Part shown: positions 8,465-16,454 of the stretch, one piece after another | Numbering within the stretch: the stretch's first letter is position 1 | How the letters are laid out: every line of letters starts with the position of its first letter | DNA from: DASYQD01 sp036005845 | Lineage (GTDB): Bacteria; Acidobacteriota; Thermoanaerobaculia; Multivoradales; JAIOJS01 | Length of the DNA: 64,000 nucleotides | Assembly: GCA_036005845.1 (NCBI GenBank) | Contig: DASYQD010000039.1 | Location: 1-64,000 of the forward strand | Direction of reading: 5' to 3' | The notes under the pieces: generated by a model | The model's database searches: none | What the model was told of the DNA's origin: nothing | Seen by the model: the letters and a program-made list of their open reading frames with translations, nothing else | Program-made: the position numbers and the translations under genes

Positions 8465-10372
8465 TTACGCCTCGAGGAACGACAGCGCCCGTTGCGAGAC
8501 GATCCCTACGGGGTCGGCGGCGAGCTGCGACAGCGCCGCCAGGTTCTCGGGCCGCATGAAGCGGCCGAGGACATCGGCGCAGGCGAGGCGCACGTACCAG
8601 TCGGCGTGCCCGACGGCGCGGCGGAAGAGGGCGTCGTCCTCTTCGATGGCGCACAGCGACAGCGCGCGGTAGCCGATGCGCGGCTCGCAGCGGCCTTCGA
8701 GGATGGCGCGGCGGATGGCCTGCCGCGCCTCGGGGCCGCCGACGCGCCCGAGGCTCTCGAGGATGAGCGGCACGAGATTGCGCGCGCCGGCCGGCGCCGC
8801 GGCGCCGCCTTCGAGCAGCCCGAGCAGCACCGGAACGCTGTCTCGATCGCCCAGCTCCCCCACCGCGCGGATGAGGTCGGGGTTCGGGCGCTGCCCCAGT
8901 TGGGCGCGCAGCGGCGGCACCAGCTCGCGCAACGAGAACTCCGCCGCCACCCGCGCCGCGAGCCCGGCGTAGAGATCCGGGCGCGCGGCCAGCCACTCGT
9001 CCCACGGCAGCTGGCGGACGAGCTCCTCCTGCATCGCCACCTGCTCGAGCACGCGCAGCCGCGCCTCCGCCGGCTCCATGGCGACGATGTGCGCCACCAC
9101 CTCGCGGGCGCCGAGACCGAGGTGGGCGGCGAGGATGAGCCGCGCCTCGTCGTCGACGTCGCGGCGCTCGGCGAGCAGCGCCTTCAGCTCGTTGCGGTGC
9201 GTCGCCATGAGCGGCGCCAGCGCGCCACGGTAGTCGGCCGGCGCCTCGAGGTAGAGGTCGAGCAGCGCCGCGGCCAGCCGCGGGTCATGGATCTTGCGGA
9301 AGGCCTTGCCGATCGAGCCGATGAGCTCGGCCGGCGGCAGCTCGTCGCGCACGGCGGCGGCAAGCGCCGGCAATGGCGCCGCGCGCGGGAAGCGGCTGGC
9401 GAGCAGGAAACCCCACGAGCGCGCCTTGCCGGGCTGCGCCAGGAGGTCGGGGACGAGGTCCTTGCGCTTGGCGAGCGCGGCGGGCAGCACCGAGGCGTCG
9501 GCCGGGCCGTCGCACAGCACCTCCAGCGCCTTGACGTCCTCGGGCCCGGGTCCCAACGCGAGGAGCCCGCGCGCGGCGGCGATGCGCGTCGCCTCCTCGT
9601 TGCCGGCCAGGACGGCGGCGAGCGAGGCGCGCAACTCCTCCTGGTTGCGCGGCGCGGTGCTCAGCCCTTCGAGCACGTGCGCCAAGAGGCCGACCATCGT
9701 CTCGGCGTCGAGCTCGGCCGAGAAGCGCAGCCAGTGCCGGCAGAGCGCCTGGAACGCCTTGCCGCCGCCGATGCGCGCCAGCGACTCGGCCGCCAGCGGC
9801 CCCACCATGAGATCGGTGAGCAGCTTCGCCAGCGGCGGCACCGCCGCCGGCGAGCGCAGGTCGCCGAGCGCCTGGATGGTGGCGAGCTGCAGCCACGGGT
9901 CGCCGTCGAGGAACGGCAGCAGGTCGGGGATGGCGCGCGCGTCGCCGAGCTTGCCGACCGCCTCGATGGCGGCGCCGGCGACGTTCTGGTCCTCGTGGTT
10001 GAGCGCGGCGCGCAGCGGCTCGAGGGCGCGCAGGTCGCGCACGTGGCCGAGCGCCAGCACCGACTGCAGCACGACGTCGGGGTCGCCGTCGCGCAGCAGC
10101 CGCACGGCGAGGCCGAGGGCCCGCGGCCCGCGCATCTTGAGCATCTCGAGCCCGGCGTTGCGCAGGACGTCGTCGGCCTCCTCGCGCAGGTAGGACTCGA
10201 GGCGTTCGTCGGAGACCACGGCGGCGCCGGTGCGCAGCGCGCGCTCGCGAATGACCGGGCTGCTGTTGCGGATCAGCCGCTCGATCGCGGCCACCCGCGC
10301 CTCGGTGGGGAGGGCAGGGAGCTGGTCGAGCAGCTCCATGCACTCCTCCCAGCTGGGCTCTGCTTCGACCAT
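8465..10372 (-). CDS. HEAT-repeat scaffold protein in the chemosensory operon
   Basis: 635 residues, almost entirely alpha-helical HEAT repeats: repeated units such as DPDVVLQSVLALGHVRDLRALEPL and DARAIPDLLPFLDG, and a final pair ending VRLACADVLGRFM. No signal peptide, membrane segment or catalytic motif. It sits between cheW and cheR, with only 3 bp to cheR, so it probably works with the array as a protein-protein scaffold or adaptor. HEAT-repeat proteins occur in some non-flagellar chemosensory operons. A specific role cannot be assigned from sequence. Confidence 0.85.
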   Translation of the reverse strand: MVEAEPSWEECMELLDQLPALPTEARVAAIERLIRNSSPVIRERALRTGAAVVSDERLESYLREEADDVLRNAGLEMLKMRGPRALGLAVRLLRDGDPDVVLQSVLALGHVRDLRALEPLRAALNHEDQNVAGAAIEAVGKLGDARAIPDLLPFLDGDPWLQLATIQALGDLRSPAAVPPLAKLLTDLMVGPLAAESLARIGGGKAFQALCRHWLRFSAELDAETMVGLLAHVLEGLSTAPRNQEELRASLAAVLAGNEEATRIAAARGLLALGPGPEDVKALEVLCDGPADASVLPAALAKRKDLVPDLLAQPGKARSWGFLLASRFPRAAPLPALAAAVRDELPPAELIGSIGKAFRKIHDPRLAAALLDLYLEAPADYRGALAPLMATHRNELKALLAERRDVDDEARLILAAHLGLGAREVVAHIVAMEPAEARLRVLEQVAMQEELVRQLPWDEWLAARPDLYAGLAARVAAEFSLRELVPPLRAQLGQRPNPDLIRAVGELGDRDSVPVLLGLLEGGAAAPAGARNLVPLILESLGRVGGPEARQAIRRAILEGRCEPRIGYRALSLCAIEEDDALFRRAVGHADWYVRLACADVLGRFMRPENLAALSQLAADPVGIVSQRALSFLEA

Positions 10373-10463
10373 CGTCCGCGACCCTCGCTCGCCGCGCCGG
10401 GCCGCGGCTACCGGTTGACGCCGGGCGACGGCCCGGCCGGGTTCCTCACTGGGTTTCTCACCG

Positions 10464-11057
10464 TCACTTGGAGACGTCTCTGACCTGCAGCACCTTGTCC
10501 GCGTCGAGCAGGATGACCATCTCGCTTTCTTCGTGGTAGACGCCGAGCAGGTAGTACGACTGCTCGGTCATCACGTCGTCGGGCACCAGCTCGACCGCCA
10601 GCCGATCGATCTGCGTCACCTGCTCGACGGCATCGACGAGCAGGCCGATGAGCCGCCCGCGCGAGTGCACCACCATGACGCGGTGGCGCGGGCCCGGCTC
10701 CTCGGGCGGCATCCCCAGCCGCACGCGGAGGTCGACGACCGGCAGCACGTAGCCGCGCAAGTTGGTGACGCCGCGCACCGGGAACGGCGCGTGCGGCACG
10801 CGCGTGAGCGCCGAGACGCGCAGGATCTCCTGCACCTGCTTGACCGGTAGCGCGAAGACCTCGCGGTCGATGCGGCAGGTGACCCAGGTCTCCCACTGGT
10901 GGCGGCGCTCCTCCTGCACCTGCCGCCGCTCCTGCAGGCTGTCGGCGAAGAGCAGGATGCGGTCGTCGGGTGCAGGGAGCACCTCGCCGTCAGAGCCGCC
11001 AGGCTCGACGCCGCCGGACGAGGCGCGGCCCCCGCCGCGCTTGCTGCGCTCAGCCAT
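10464..11057 (-). CDS. cheW: CheW-like coupling protein
   Basis: 197 residues. After about 55 residues of charged N-terminal extension, a CheW fold begins at WVTCRIDREVFALPVKQVQEILR. The VRGVTNLRGYVLPVVDLR core and a GLLVDAVEQV segment follow. It should link the receptor to CheA. The extra N-terminus (glycine and serine rich, then QERRQVQEERR) is unusual for CheW and may mediate another contact. It lies 120 bp downstream of cheA on the same strand, separated by a strong hairpin-forming repeat. Confidence 0.92.
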   Translation of the reverse strand: MAERSKRGGGRASSGGVEPGGSDGEVLPAPDDRILLFADSLQERRQVQEERRHQWETWVTCRIDREVFALPVKQVQEILRVSALTRVPHAPFPVRGVTNLRGYVLPVVDLRVRLGMPPEEPGPRHRVMVVHSRGRLIGLLVDAVEQVTQIDRLAVELVPDDVMTEQSYYLLGVYHEESEMVILLDADKVLQVRDVSK

Positions 11058-11071
11058 ACCGGGTGGGGGCG

Positions 11072-11097
11072 CCCCCTGCCCCTGGAGGGGCAGGGGG
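11072..11097. repeat. Perfect 12-bp inverted repeat (REP-like hairpin) between cheA and cheW
   Basis: CCCCCTGCCCCT-GG-AGGGGCAGGGGG forms a perfect 12-bp stem with a 2-nt loop. A second imperfect hairpin (CCAAACCCC / GGGGTTGG, 11118-11140) follows. The pair fills most of the 120-bp cheA-cheW gap. It resembles G/C-rich extragenic palindromes dispersed in many high-GC genomes and could lower cheW-HEAT-cheR-cheB expression relative to cheA. Confidence 0.75.
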
Positions 11098-11177
11098 ACG
11101 GGGGGATAGGGGTGAGACCAAACCCCGGGGAGGGGGTTGGGCGGGTGGCGGCAGCGCGCTTTGCGCGCGGGGGTGGG

Positions 11178-12746
11178 TCATGCGGTTTGCTCGAGGAAAG
11201 GCGACAGCATGATAAGGCCCGTGGGATCGAGGATGAGCACGACGCGCCCATCGCCGAGGATCGTGCAGCCGGCGAGCCCGGGCGCGTGGCCGGTCACCTC
11301 GTCGAGCGGCTTGACCACGACGTCGCGGATGCCGGCGATGGAGTCGATCACCAGGCCGCGCCGCTTGCTCTCCGCTTCGATGAGCACGACATAGCCGGCG
11401 CCGCGTTGCGCGCGCGCGGTGCCGAAGGCGATGCCGAGGTCGAGCAGCGGCACGAGGCCGCCCCGCCAGCGCACCACCGCGGCGCGGTTCATCACGTGCC
11501 GCGCCTGCGGCTGCAGCTTGATCGTCTCCTGCACGGCGACGAGCGGCAGCGCGTAGAGCTCGCCGTCGGTTTCGACGAGGAGCGCGCGGACGATGGCGGC
11601 AGTGAGCGGCAGCCGCAGCCGGAAGCGCGTGCCCTGCCCGGCCGCGGACGCCACCTCGACCTGGCCGCCGCGGCGGCGCACCGACTCCATCACCGCCGCC
11701 ATGCCCATGCCGCGGCCGGCGCTGCGGTCGGCGCTCTCGCGCGTCGAGACGCCGGGGAGCGACAGCAGCGTCTGCAGGTCGGCGCCGTCGGCCACCTCGA
11801 GGCCGAGCCGTCGCGCCGCGCGCAGCAGCCCATCGCGATCGATGCCGCGGCCGTCGTCGGAGATCTCGACCACCACCTCTTCGGCACCGGCGCGGGCTTC
11901 GATCGCGACCGTACCCGTCGCCGGCTTGCCGGCGGCCAGCCGCTCCTCCGGCGGCTCGATGCCGTGCACGACGGCATTGCGCACCAGATGGCCCATCGCC
12001 TCGCTGGCGGTCTCCAGCAGCGCCTTGTCGAGCGGCGTCTCACCGCCCTGCTCTTCCAGCTCGACGCGCTTCCCGGCGCCAGCGGACTCGTCGAAGACGA
12101 TGCGCTTGAGCTGTGCGAAGAGCGAGCCCAGCGGCACCATGCGCAGCCGCATGATGCCGCCCTGGATGTCGGTGAGCGTGCGGTCGAGCGTCTGGTGCGC
12201 CTCCTCCACCTCGCGCCACCAGGGCTGCAGGCGCTCCCCTTTCGGCAGCCGGCCGATGGCGTGCCCCAGCGCCTCGCCCAGGCGGTTGCGGAAGATCACC
12301 ATCTCCGAAAGCAGGTCGACGAGCGAGTCGAGGGCGGCGAAGGAGACGCGCACGCTCTCCTGCAGCGCCGGCGCCTCGGCGTCCTCCGCACCGTCCCCAG
12401 CGGCGGGTGTCTCGTCGGCGCGGCCGCAGGCGCGGTCGAGGAGGGCGCGGAACTCGTCGACGCCAGCGAGCAGCTCGCGCACCGTAGCGGCGGCGATGGC
12501 GCCCGGCGACAGCGCCGCCACCTGGTCCTCGATGCGATGGGCCAGCCCCTGCAGCTCGCCGAGACCCATCATCGCCGAGTTGCCCTTCAGCGTGTGCAGC
12601 TCGCGCTTGGCCTCGACCAGCAGGTCGCGGCGGCGGTCGGCGTCGGCCGCCTCGACGGTGAGCAGCACCTGCTCGATGCGATCGAGGCGCTCCTTGCTCT
12701 CGAGGTAGAACTCCTCGAGGAGGGCGCGGAAGACCTGCTCGTCCAA
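11178..12746 (-). CDS. cheA: CheA chemosensory histidine kinase
   Basis: 522 residues from a TTG at 12746, which puts the Hpt domain at the very N-terminus. The phosphorylated histidine is H51 in ELHTLKGNSAMMG. After a short linker come a dimerisation helix pair, the ATPase domain (N box LVRNAVVHGIEPPEER, G1 DDGRGID, G2 GRGMGMAAV) and the C-terminal CheW-like regulatory domain. The CheY-binding P2 domain appears to be missing: only about 25 residues separate Hpt from the dimerisation part. That fits a cluster without its own cheY. Divergently transcribed from the MCP gene 61 bp away. Confidence 0.95.
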   Translation of the reverse strand: MDEQVFRALLEEFYLESKERLDRIEQVLLTVEAADADRRRDLLVEAKRELHTLKGNSAMMGLGELQGLAHRIEDQVAALSPGAIAAATVRELLAGVDEFRALLDRACGRADETPAAGDGAEDAEAPALQESVRVSFAALDSLVDLLSEMVIFRNRLGEALGHAIGRLPKGERLQPWWREVEEAHQTLDRTLTDIQGGIMRLRMVPLGSLFAQLKRIVFDESAGAGKRVELEEQGGETPLDKALLETASEAMGHLVRNAVVHGIEPPEERLAAGKPATGTVAIEARAGAEEVVVEISDDGRGIDRDGLLRAARRLGLEVADGADLQTLLSLPGVSTRESADRSAGRGMGMAAVMESVRRRGGQVEVASAAGQGTRFRLRLPLTAAIVRALLVETDGELYALPLVAVQETIKLQPQARHVMNRAAVVRWRGGLVPLLDLGIAFGTARAQRGAGYVVLIEAESKRRGLVIDSIAGIRDVVVKPLDEVTGHAPGLAGCTILGDGRVVLILDPTGLIMLSPFLEQTA

Positions 12747-12791
12747 AGCTCGGGCGATCCTAGCAGCAACCCTGAACCTGCAGCCTTGCGG

Positions 12792-12807
12792 TATCGTTGG
12801 CGCCCAA
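12792..12807 (+). promoter_or_regulatory. -10-like TATCGT before the MCP start
   Basis: TATCGT (12792-12797) ends 10 nt before the ATG at 12808, with no ribosome-binding site between them. Same leaderless-type layout as aroC, the PilB/GspE gene and others. Confidence 0.35.
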
Positions 12808-14592
12808 ATGAACAAGCGGTGGACCCACATGGGCCTCAAGAACCGCCTCGTGCTCACGGCGGCGGCGATCCTCTTCTTCGTCACCCTCGCCGTGCTCACG
12901 GTGGCGATCCGCCGGCAGCACGAGAAGATGCGCGAGTACCTGCAGCAGAAGGCGCAGGTGGTGGCGCGCATCGCGGCGCAGACCGCGTCGGTCGGCCTCG
13001 TCTTCGACGATGTCGACTCGGTGAAGTCCGAGCTCAAGGTCGTCGAGGTCTCGCCCGACGTCAAGCTCGCCGCCGTCTACCGGCAGGACGGCCGCCTCTT
13101 CGCCTACTACGGCGAGTCGCCGGCGCCCTACGGCGAGGTCGCCAAGCCCTACTTCGCCAAGAACGACGTGCAGCTCGCCGAGATGGGCAACGAGCGCCTG
13201 CTGGTCTTCGCGCCCATCCTGCAGGAGGGCAAGCGGCTGGGCACGCTGATGCTCGGCGTCTCGCTCGAGAGCCTCAACCGGGACGTGCGCAATAGCGTGC
13301 TGATCGGCATCCTGGCTCTGGTCGTGGCGCTCGTCGTCGGCTCGGTCGTCTTCTATTACCTCGCCGACCGCATCACCGGCTCGCTGGCGGTGGCGGTCGA
13401 GGCCGCCAACCGCGTCGCGCGCGGCGATTTGACCACCCAGATCCAGCTCCGCGGCAGCGATGAAACCGGGCAGCTGCTCGAGGCGATGCAGACGATGGTG
13501 CAGAGCTTCCGCCGCATCCTCTCGCGCATCCTGGAGACGACGCAGAACGTCGCCGGCTCGGCCGAGGAGATCTCCGCCGCCGCCGACCACATGGCGAAGG
13601 GCGCCGAGAGCCAGAGCAGCGCCACCGAGGAGACCTCCTCGACGATGGTCGAGATGGCGGCGCAGATCGCCAACCTGGCGCGCAACGCCGAGGTGCTCGC
13701 CGACTCGGTGAACCGCACCGCCGCCTCGATCGAGGAGATGAACGCCTCGCTCGACCAGACGGCCGCCAACGGCGAGGTGCTGCTGCAGGCGGTGGACGAG
13801 ACCAGCAACACCCTGCGCCAGATGACCGGCACCATCGAGGTGGTGTCGAAGACGGTGAACGCCGTCGACCAGGTGTCGAAGGAGTCGGTGGGCGAGGTGC
13901 GCGGCGCCTCCGAGAAGCTCGTCGCCTCGATCAACGCCATCGAGAAGCACTCGCTCGAGATCGGCAACATCGTCAAGGTCATCGAAGGGATCGCCGACCA
14001 GACCAACCTGCTGTCGCTCAACGCCGCCATCGAAGCGGCGCGCGCGGGAGAGGCGGGCAAGGGGTTCGCCGTCGTCGCCGAGGAGGTCAAGCGCCTCGCC
14101 GAGCGCTCCGCCAACTCGACCAACGAGATCGGCGAGCTGATCAAGACGGTGCAGATCGACACCCGCACCGTCGTCCGCCTGACCGACGAAGTGATCAGCC
14201 GCATCGTCGGTTCGATCGAGCGCACCGCCCAGCTCGCCGGCGAGGCCTCGCACGCCACCGAGCTGCAGGCCGCCGGCGCCGCCCAGCTCCTGCAGACGGC
14301 GGGCAAGATGGCCAACCTGGCGCAGCAGATAGCCGGCGCCGCCAAGGAGAACGCCCTCGGCGCCTCCGAGATCACCAAGGCCGCCGAGAAGATGAACCAG
14401 CTCACCAAGCAAATGCTCGACGCCACCGTCGAGCAGAAGCAGGGCGGCGACCTGGTCGTCAAGGCCATCGACTCCATCGCCCTCGTCGCCCGTCAGCACC
14501 TGGCCGCCGTCGAGCAGACCACCACCGCGGCGAAAGCTCTGGCGCGCGAGTCCGAATCGCTCAAGCAGGAAGTCGAGACCTTCAAGATCTGA
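12808..14592 (+). CDS. Methyl-accepting chemotaxis protein
   Basis: 594-residue transmembrane chemoreceptor. TM1 is about residues 12-34. A small periplasmic domain of about 130 residues follows (VFDDVDSVKSEL, VYRQDGRLFAYYG; CHASE8/dCache-like in size). TM2 is about 165-190, then a HAMP domain (ANRVARGDLTTQI) and a long cytoplasmic signalling coiled coil. The receptor tip is clear: VIEGIADQTNLLSLNAAIEAARAGEAGKGFAVVAEEVKRLAERS contains the conserved hairpin. The ligand is unknown. It is divergent from cheA and is the only receptor in the window, so it is the likely partner of this CheA/CheW set. Confidence 0.95.
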   Translation: MNKRWTHMGLKNRLVLTAAAILFFVTLAVLTVAIRRQHEKMREYLQQKAQVVARIAAQTASVGLVFDDVDSVKSELKVVEVSPDVKLAAVYRQDGRLFAYYGESPAPYGEVAKPYFAKNDVQLAEMGNERLLVFAPILQEGKRLGTLMLGVSLESLNRDVRNSVLIGILALVVALVVGSVVFYYLADRITGSLAVAVEAANRVARGDLTTQIQLRGSDETGQLLEAMQTMVQSFRRILSRILETTQNVAGSAEEISAAADHMAKGAESQSSATEETSSTMVEMAAQIANLARNAEVLADSVNRTAASIEEMNASLDQTAANGEVLLQAVDETSNTLRQMTGTIEVVSKTVNAVDQVSKESVGEVRGASEKLVASINAIEKHSLEIGNIVKVIEGIADQTNLLSLNAAIEAARAGEAGKGFAVVAEEVKRLAERSANSTNEIGELIKTVQIDTRTVVRLTDEVISRIVGSIERTAQLAGEASHATELQAAGAAQLLQTAGKMANLAQQIAGAAKENALGASEITKAAEKMNQLTKQMLDATVEQKQGGDLVVKAIDSIALVARQHLAAVEQTTTAAKALARESESLKQEVETFKI

Positions 14593-14603
14593 GCGGAAGG
14601 GCG

Positions 14604-14615
14604 TAGGCTGCGAGC
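14604..14615 (+). promoter_or_regulatory. -10-like TAGGCT before the solute-binding protein gene
   Basis: TAGGCT (14604-14609) ends 6 nt before ATG 14616 and 11 bp after the MCP stop. No ribosome site is visible, so leaderless initiation is plausible. Confidence 0.35.
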
Positions 14616-15410
14616 ATGAGGACAGGCCGGGCGGGCGGCGTCCTACTGCTGGCGACGGCGTTGGCGGCGGGGATCGCGGGATCACGCGCGGAGGCGGCAG
14701 CAGCCGAGACCGCGCGCACCGGCTCGCCGCTACGGGTGCTCGCCTACGACACGCGGCCGTTCTTCTACCACGACGGCGGCAAGCCCGCGGGCCTCGAGTA
14801 CGAGATCCTCGACTACTACGCGCGCGCCAAGGGACGGCCGCTGCAGATCGTCTGGGTGGACGACTTCGAGGAGGTCATCGGCCGGCTGGCGAAGGGCGAC
14901 GGCGACGTCGCCGCCGCCACCTTGACGGCGACGCCGGAGCGCCGGCAGCAGGTCGACTTCTCCGCCCGCTACTTCCCGGTGCGCGTGATGCTCGTCGAGC
15001 CGCGCGGCCAGAACACGACCAGCCTCTCCGATATCGCCGGCGCCACGCTGGCGACCATCAAGGGCACCACTTACGAGACGGTGATGATGCAGGTGCCGCA
15101 CGCCAAGTTCGTCTACGGCATCACCGAAGACGACATGTTGAAGCTGATCGCCTCCGGCAAGGCGCGCGCCGCCGCGGCCGACTCGGCGCTGGTGCTCGGG
15201 CCGCTGCGCAACTACCCGCAGCTCAAGCTCGGCATCCCACTCTCGCCCGAGCAGGGCCTCGCCTTCGCCGTGCCGAAGGGCTCGCCGCTGGGCGAAGACC
15301 TCTCGAAGCACATCGCCCAGCTCAAGGCCGGCCAGATCTACTACCGCCTGCTCGAAAAGCACCTCGGCACCGAAGCCGCGAGGCTCGCCGCCGCCGGCCG
15401 CGAGAAGTAA
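14616..15410 (+). CDS. Periplasmic solute-binding protein, family 3 type
   Basis: 264 residues with a signal peptide of about 28 residues (LLLATALAAGIAGSRAEA). The rest is an SBP_bac_3 fold: LRVLAYDTRPFFYHDGGKPAGLEYEILDYY is the first lobe start, and DVAAATLTATPERRQQVDFSARYFP is the typical ligand-lobe segment. Such proteins feed ABC transporters or act as sensors for amino-acid-like ligands, or belong to the MltF-like group. No ABC permease is nearby. It directly follows the MCP gene, so a role as a periplasmic ligand sensor for the receptor is a reasonable inference. Confidence 0.85.
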   Translation: MRTGRAGGVLLLATALAAGIAGSRAEAAAAETARTGSPLRVLAYDTRPFFYHDGGKPAGLEYEILDYYARAKGRPLQIVWVDDFEEVIGRLAKGDGDVAAATLTATPERRQQVDFSARYFPVRVMLVEPRGQNTTSLSDIAGATLATIKGTTYETVMMQVPHAKFVYGITEDDMLKLIASGKARAAAADSALVLGPLRNYPQLKLGIPLSPEQGLAFAVPKGSPLGEDLSKHIAQLKAGQIYYRLLEKHLGTEAARLAAAGREK

Positions 15411-15433
15411 TCGCCGCCGCGACTCGGCGGTTA
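15408..15433. terminator. Bidirectional hairpin spanning two convergent stop codons
   Basis: TAATCGCCG - 8 nt - CGGCGGTTA is a near-perfect inverted repeat (one G-T pair) whose outer TAA and TTA are the stop codons of the two convergent genes. It could terminate both transcripts. There is no U-tract, so Rho-independent activity is uncertain. Confidence 0.4.
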
Positions 15434-16291
15434 CAAGCGGAACGGGATGACGAGCAGGAAGCGGCTCGCCACCGGCGAACCGTTGCGCGTGGCCGGCCGG
15501 AAGCGGGCGGTGCGGGCGGCGGCGAGGGCCGCCTCGTCGATGCCGCCCTTGCCGAGGCCCTTCACCAGCTCCACAGCGGTGACCTTGCCAGCCTCGTCCA
15601 CCGAAAGCCGCATCACGACGTCGCCTTCGAGGCGCATGCGGCGCGCGAGCGTCGGGTATTCGGGGCGGTCGAGGCCGACGAGCACCGGCGCCGGGCCTTC
15701 CGCGCCGCCCGGCGGTGCGCTCGGCGGCGGACCGGGCACACCGGCCGAGATGGTGGCGCCGCCGCGCACCACGCGCGCGAACTTGAGGAGCTGGGCGCTG
15801 AAGTCGTGCCCCTCCTGCGTCACGCGGTCGAGGTTGACGACGATCTCGGGCTTGTCGCCGCGCATCGCCAGCCCCACCGACGCCTTGCCCTGCTCGGCGA
15901 GCGCGGCGTCGCCGGAGATGGTGAGCACCTTCGCCATCGCCACGGCGTTGAGCAGCTCGGGAGTCGCGGTGCCGGGCAGCAGGTAGGCCACCACGCCTGG
16001 CTGCAGACGGCCGGCGGCGGCGGAGAGCGGCACCGCCTCGGCGGCGATCGCGGCGGCGCCGAAGGCCTGCTGCAACGCGATGGCGGCATCGCGACCGCTC
16101 GCGGCGTCGTGCACCAACAACACCTTCAACTTCACGCGGTCGCCGAGCGCGCGGTCGAAGTCGAAGATCTTGTCGAAGGTCGTCGCCTGGACCGTGGGCG
16201 GCACCGGCGAGGTCTGCGCCCGCACCGGCAAGGCAGCAAGAAGAGCGAGCGCCGCGAAGAGAGCGGCGGCCGCGCGACGCGGTGTGCTCAC
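15431..16291 (-). CDS. YfiR-like (DUF4154) protein fused to a TonB C-terminal domain
   Basis: 286 residues from GTG 16291. GGAGG lies about 11 nt upstream and the first 25 residues form a signal peptide (AAAALFAALALLAALPVRA); an ATG at 16348 would add a non-secretory extension. Residues about 30-175 match the YfiR/DUF4154 pattern: TFDKIFDFDRAL, KLKVLLVHD, a central VPLS..AGRLQPGVVAYLL, and VLTISGDAALAE. A Pro/Gly linker follows. The last 85 residues are a TonB C-terminal domain (PEYPTLARRMRLEGDVVMRLSVDEAGKV, FRPATRNGSPV). Family knowledge: YfiR inhibits a membrane diguanylate cyclase; TonB_C contacts outer-membrane receptors. A fusion is unusual. Confidence 0.8.
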   Translation of the reverse strand: MSTPRRAAAALFAALALLAALPVRAQTSPVPPTVQATTFDKIFDFDRALGDRVKLKVLLVHDAASGRDAAIALQQAFGAAAIAAEAVPLSAAAGRLQPGVVAYLLPGTATPELLNAVAMAKVLTISGDAALAEQGKASVGLAMRGDKPEIVVNLDRVTQEGHDFSAQLLKFARVVRGGATISAGVPGPPPSAPPGGAEGPAPVLVGLDRPEYPTLARRMRLEGDVVMRLSVDEAGKVTAVELVKGLGKGGIDEAALAAARTARFRPATRNGSPVASRFLLVIPFRL

Positions 16292-16440
16292 GGTCTCCGA
16301 GACCTCCAAGGCGGCGGCGACCGCCGCCGCGACGTTCACTGCAGTCAAGCGCTAGATTCGACCGCCAAGCATACATGAGGGGTCGCTCGACCACGTCCGG
16401 CGGCGCCCCAACGAGCGCTGCGCCTCCACGGCTTCGGCGC

Positions 16441-16454
16441 TACACTCTCCAGCG
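16441..16454 (+). promoter_or_regulatory. -10-like TACACT before the PilB/GspE-type gene
   Basis: TACACT (16441-16446) ends 8 nt before ATG 16455, and the intervening CTCCAGCG is not a ribosome site. One of the clearest leaderless-type starts in the window. Confidence 0.4.

Noticed and set aside
7706..10483. 925-codon plus-strand frame antisense to cheR and the HEAT gene
   Set aside because: No family resemblance, Arg/Gln/Glu-rich shadow translation; both genes beneath it have strong family evidence.
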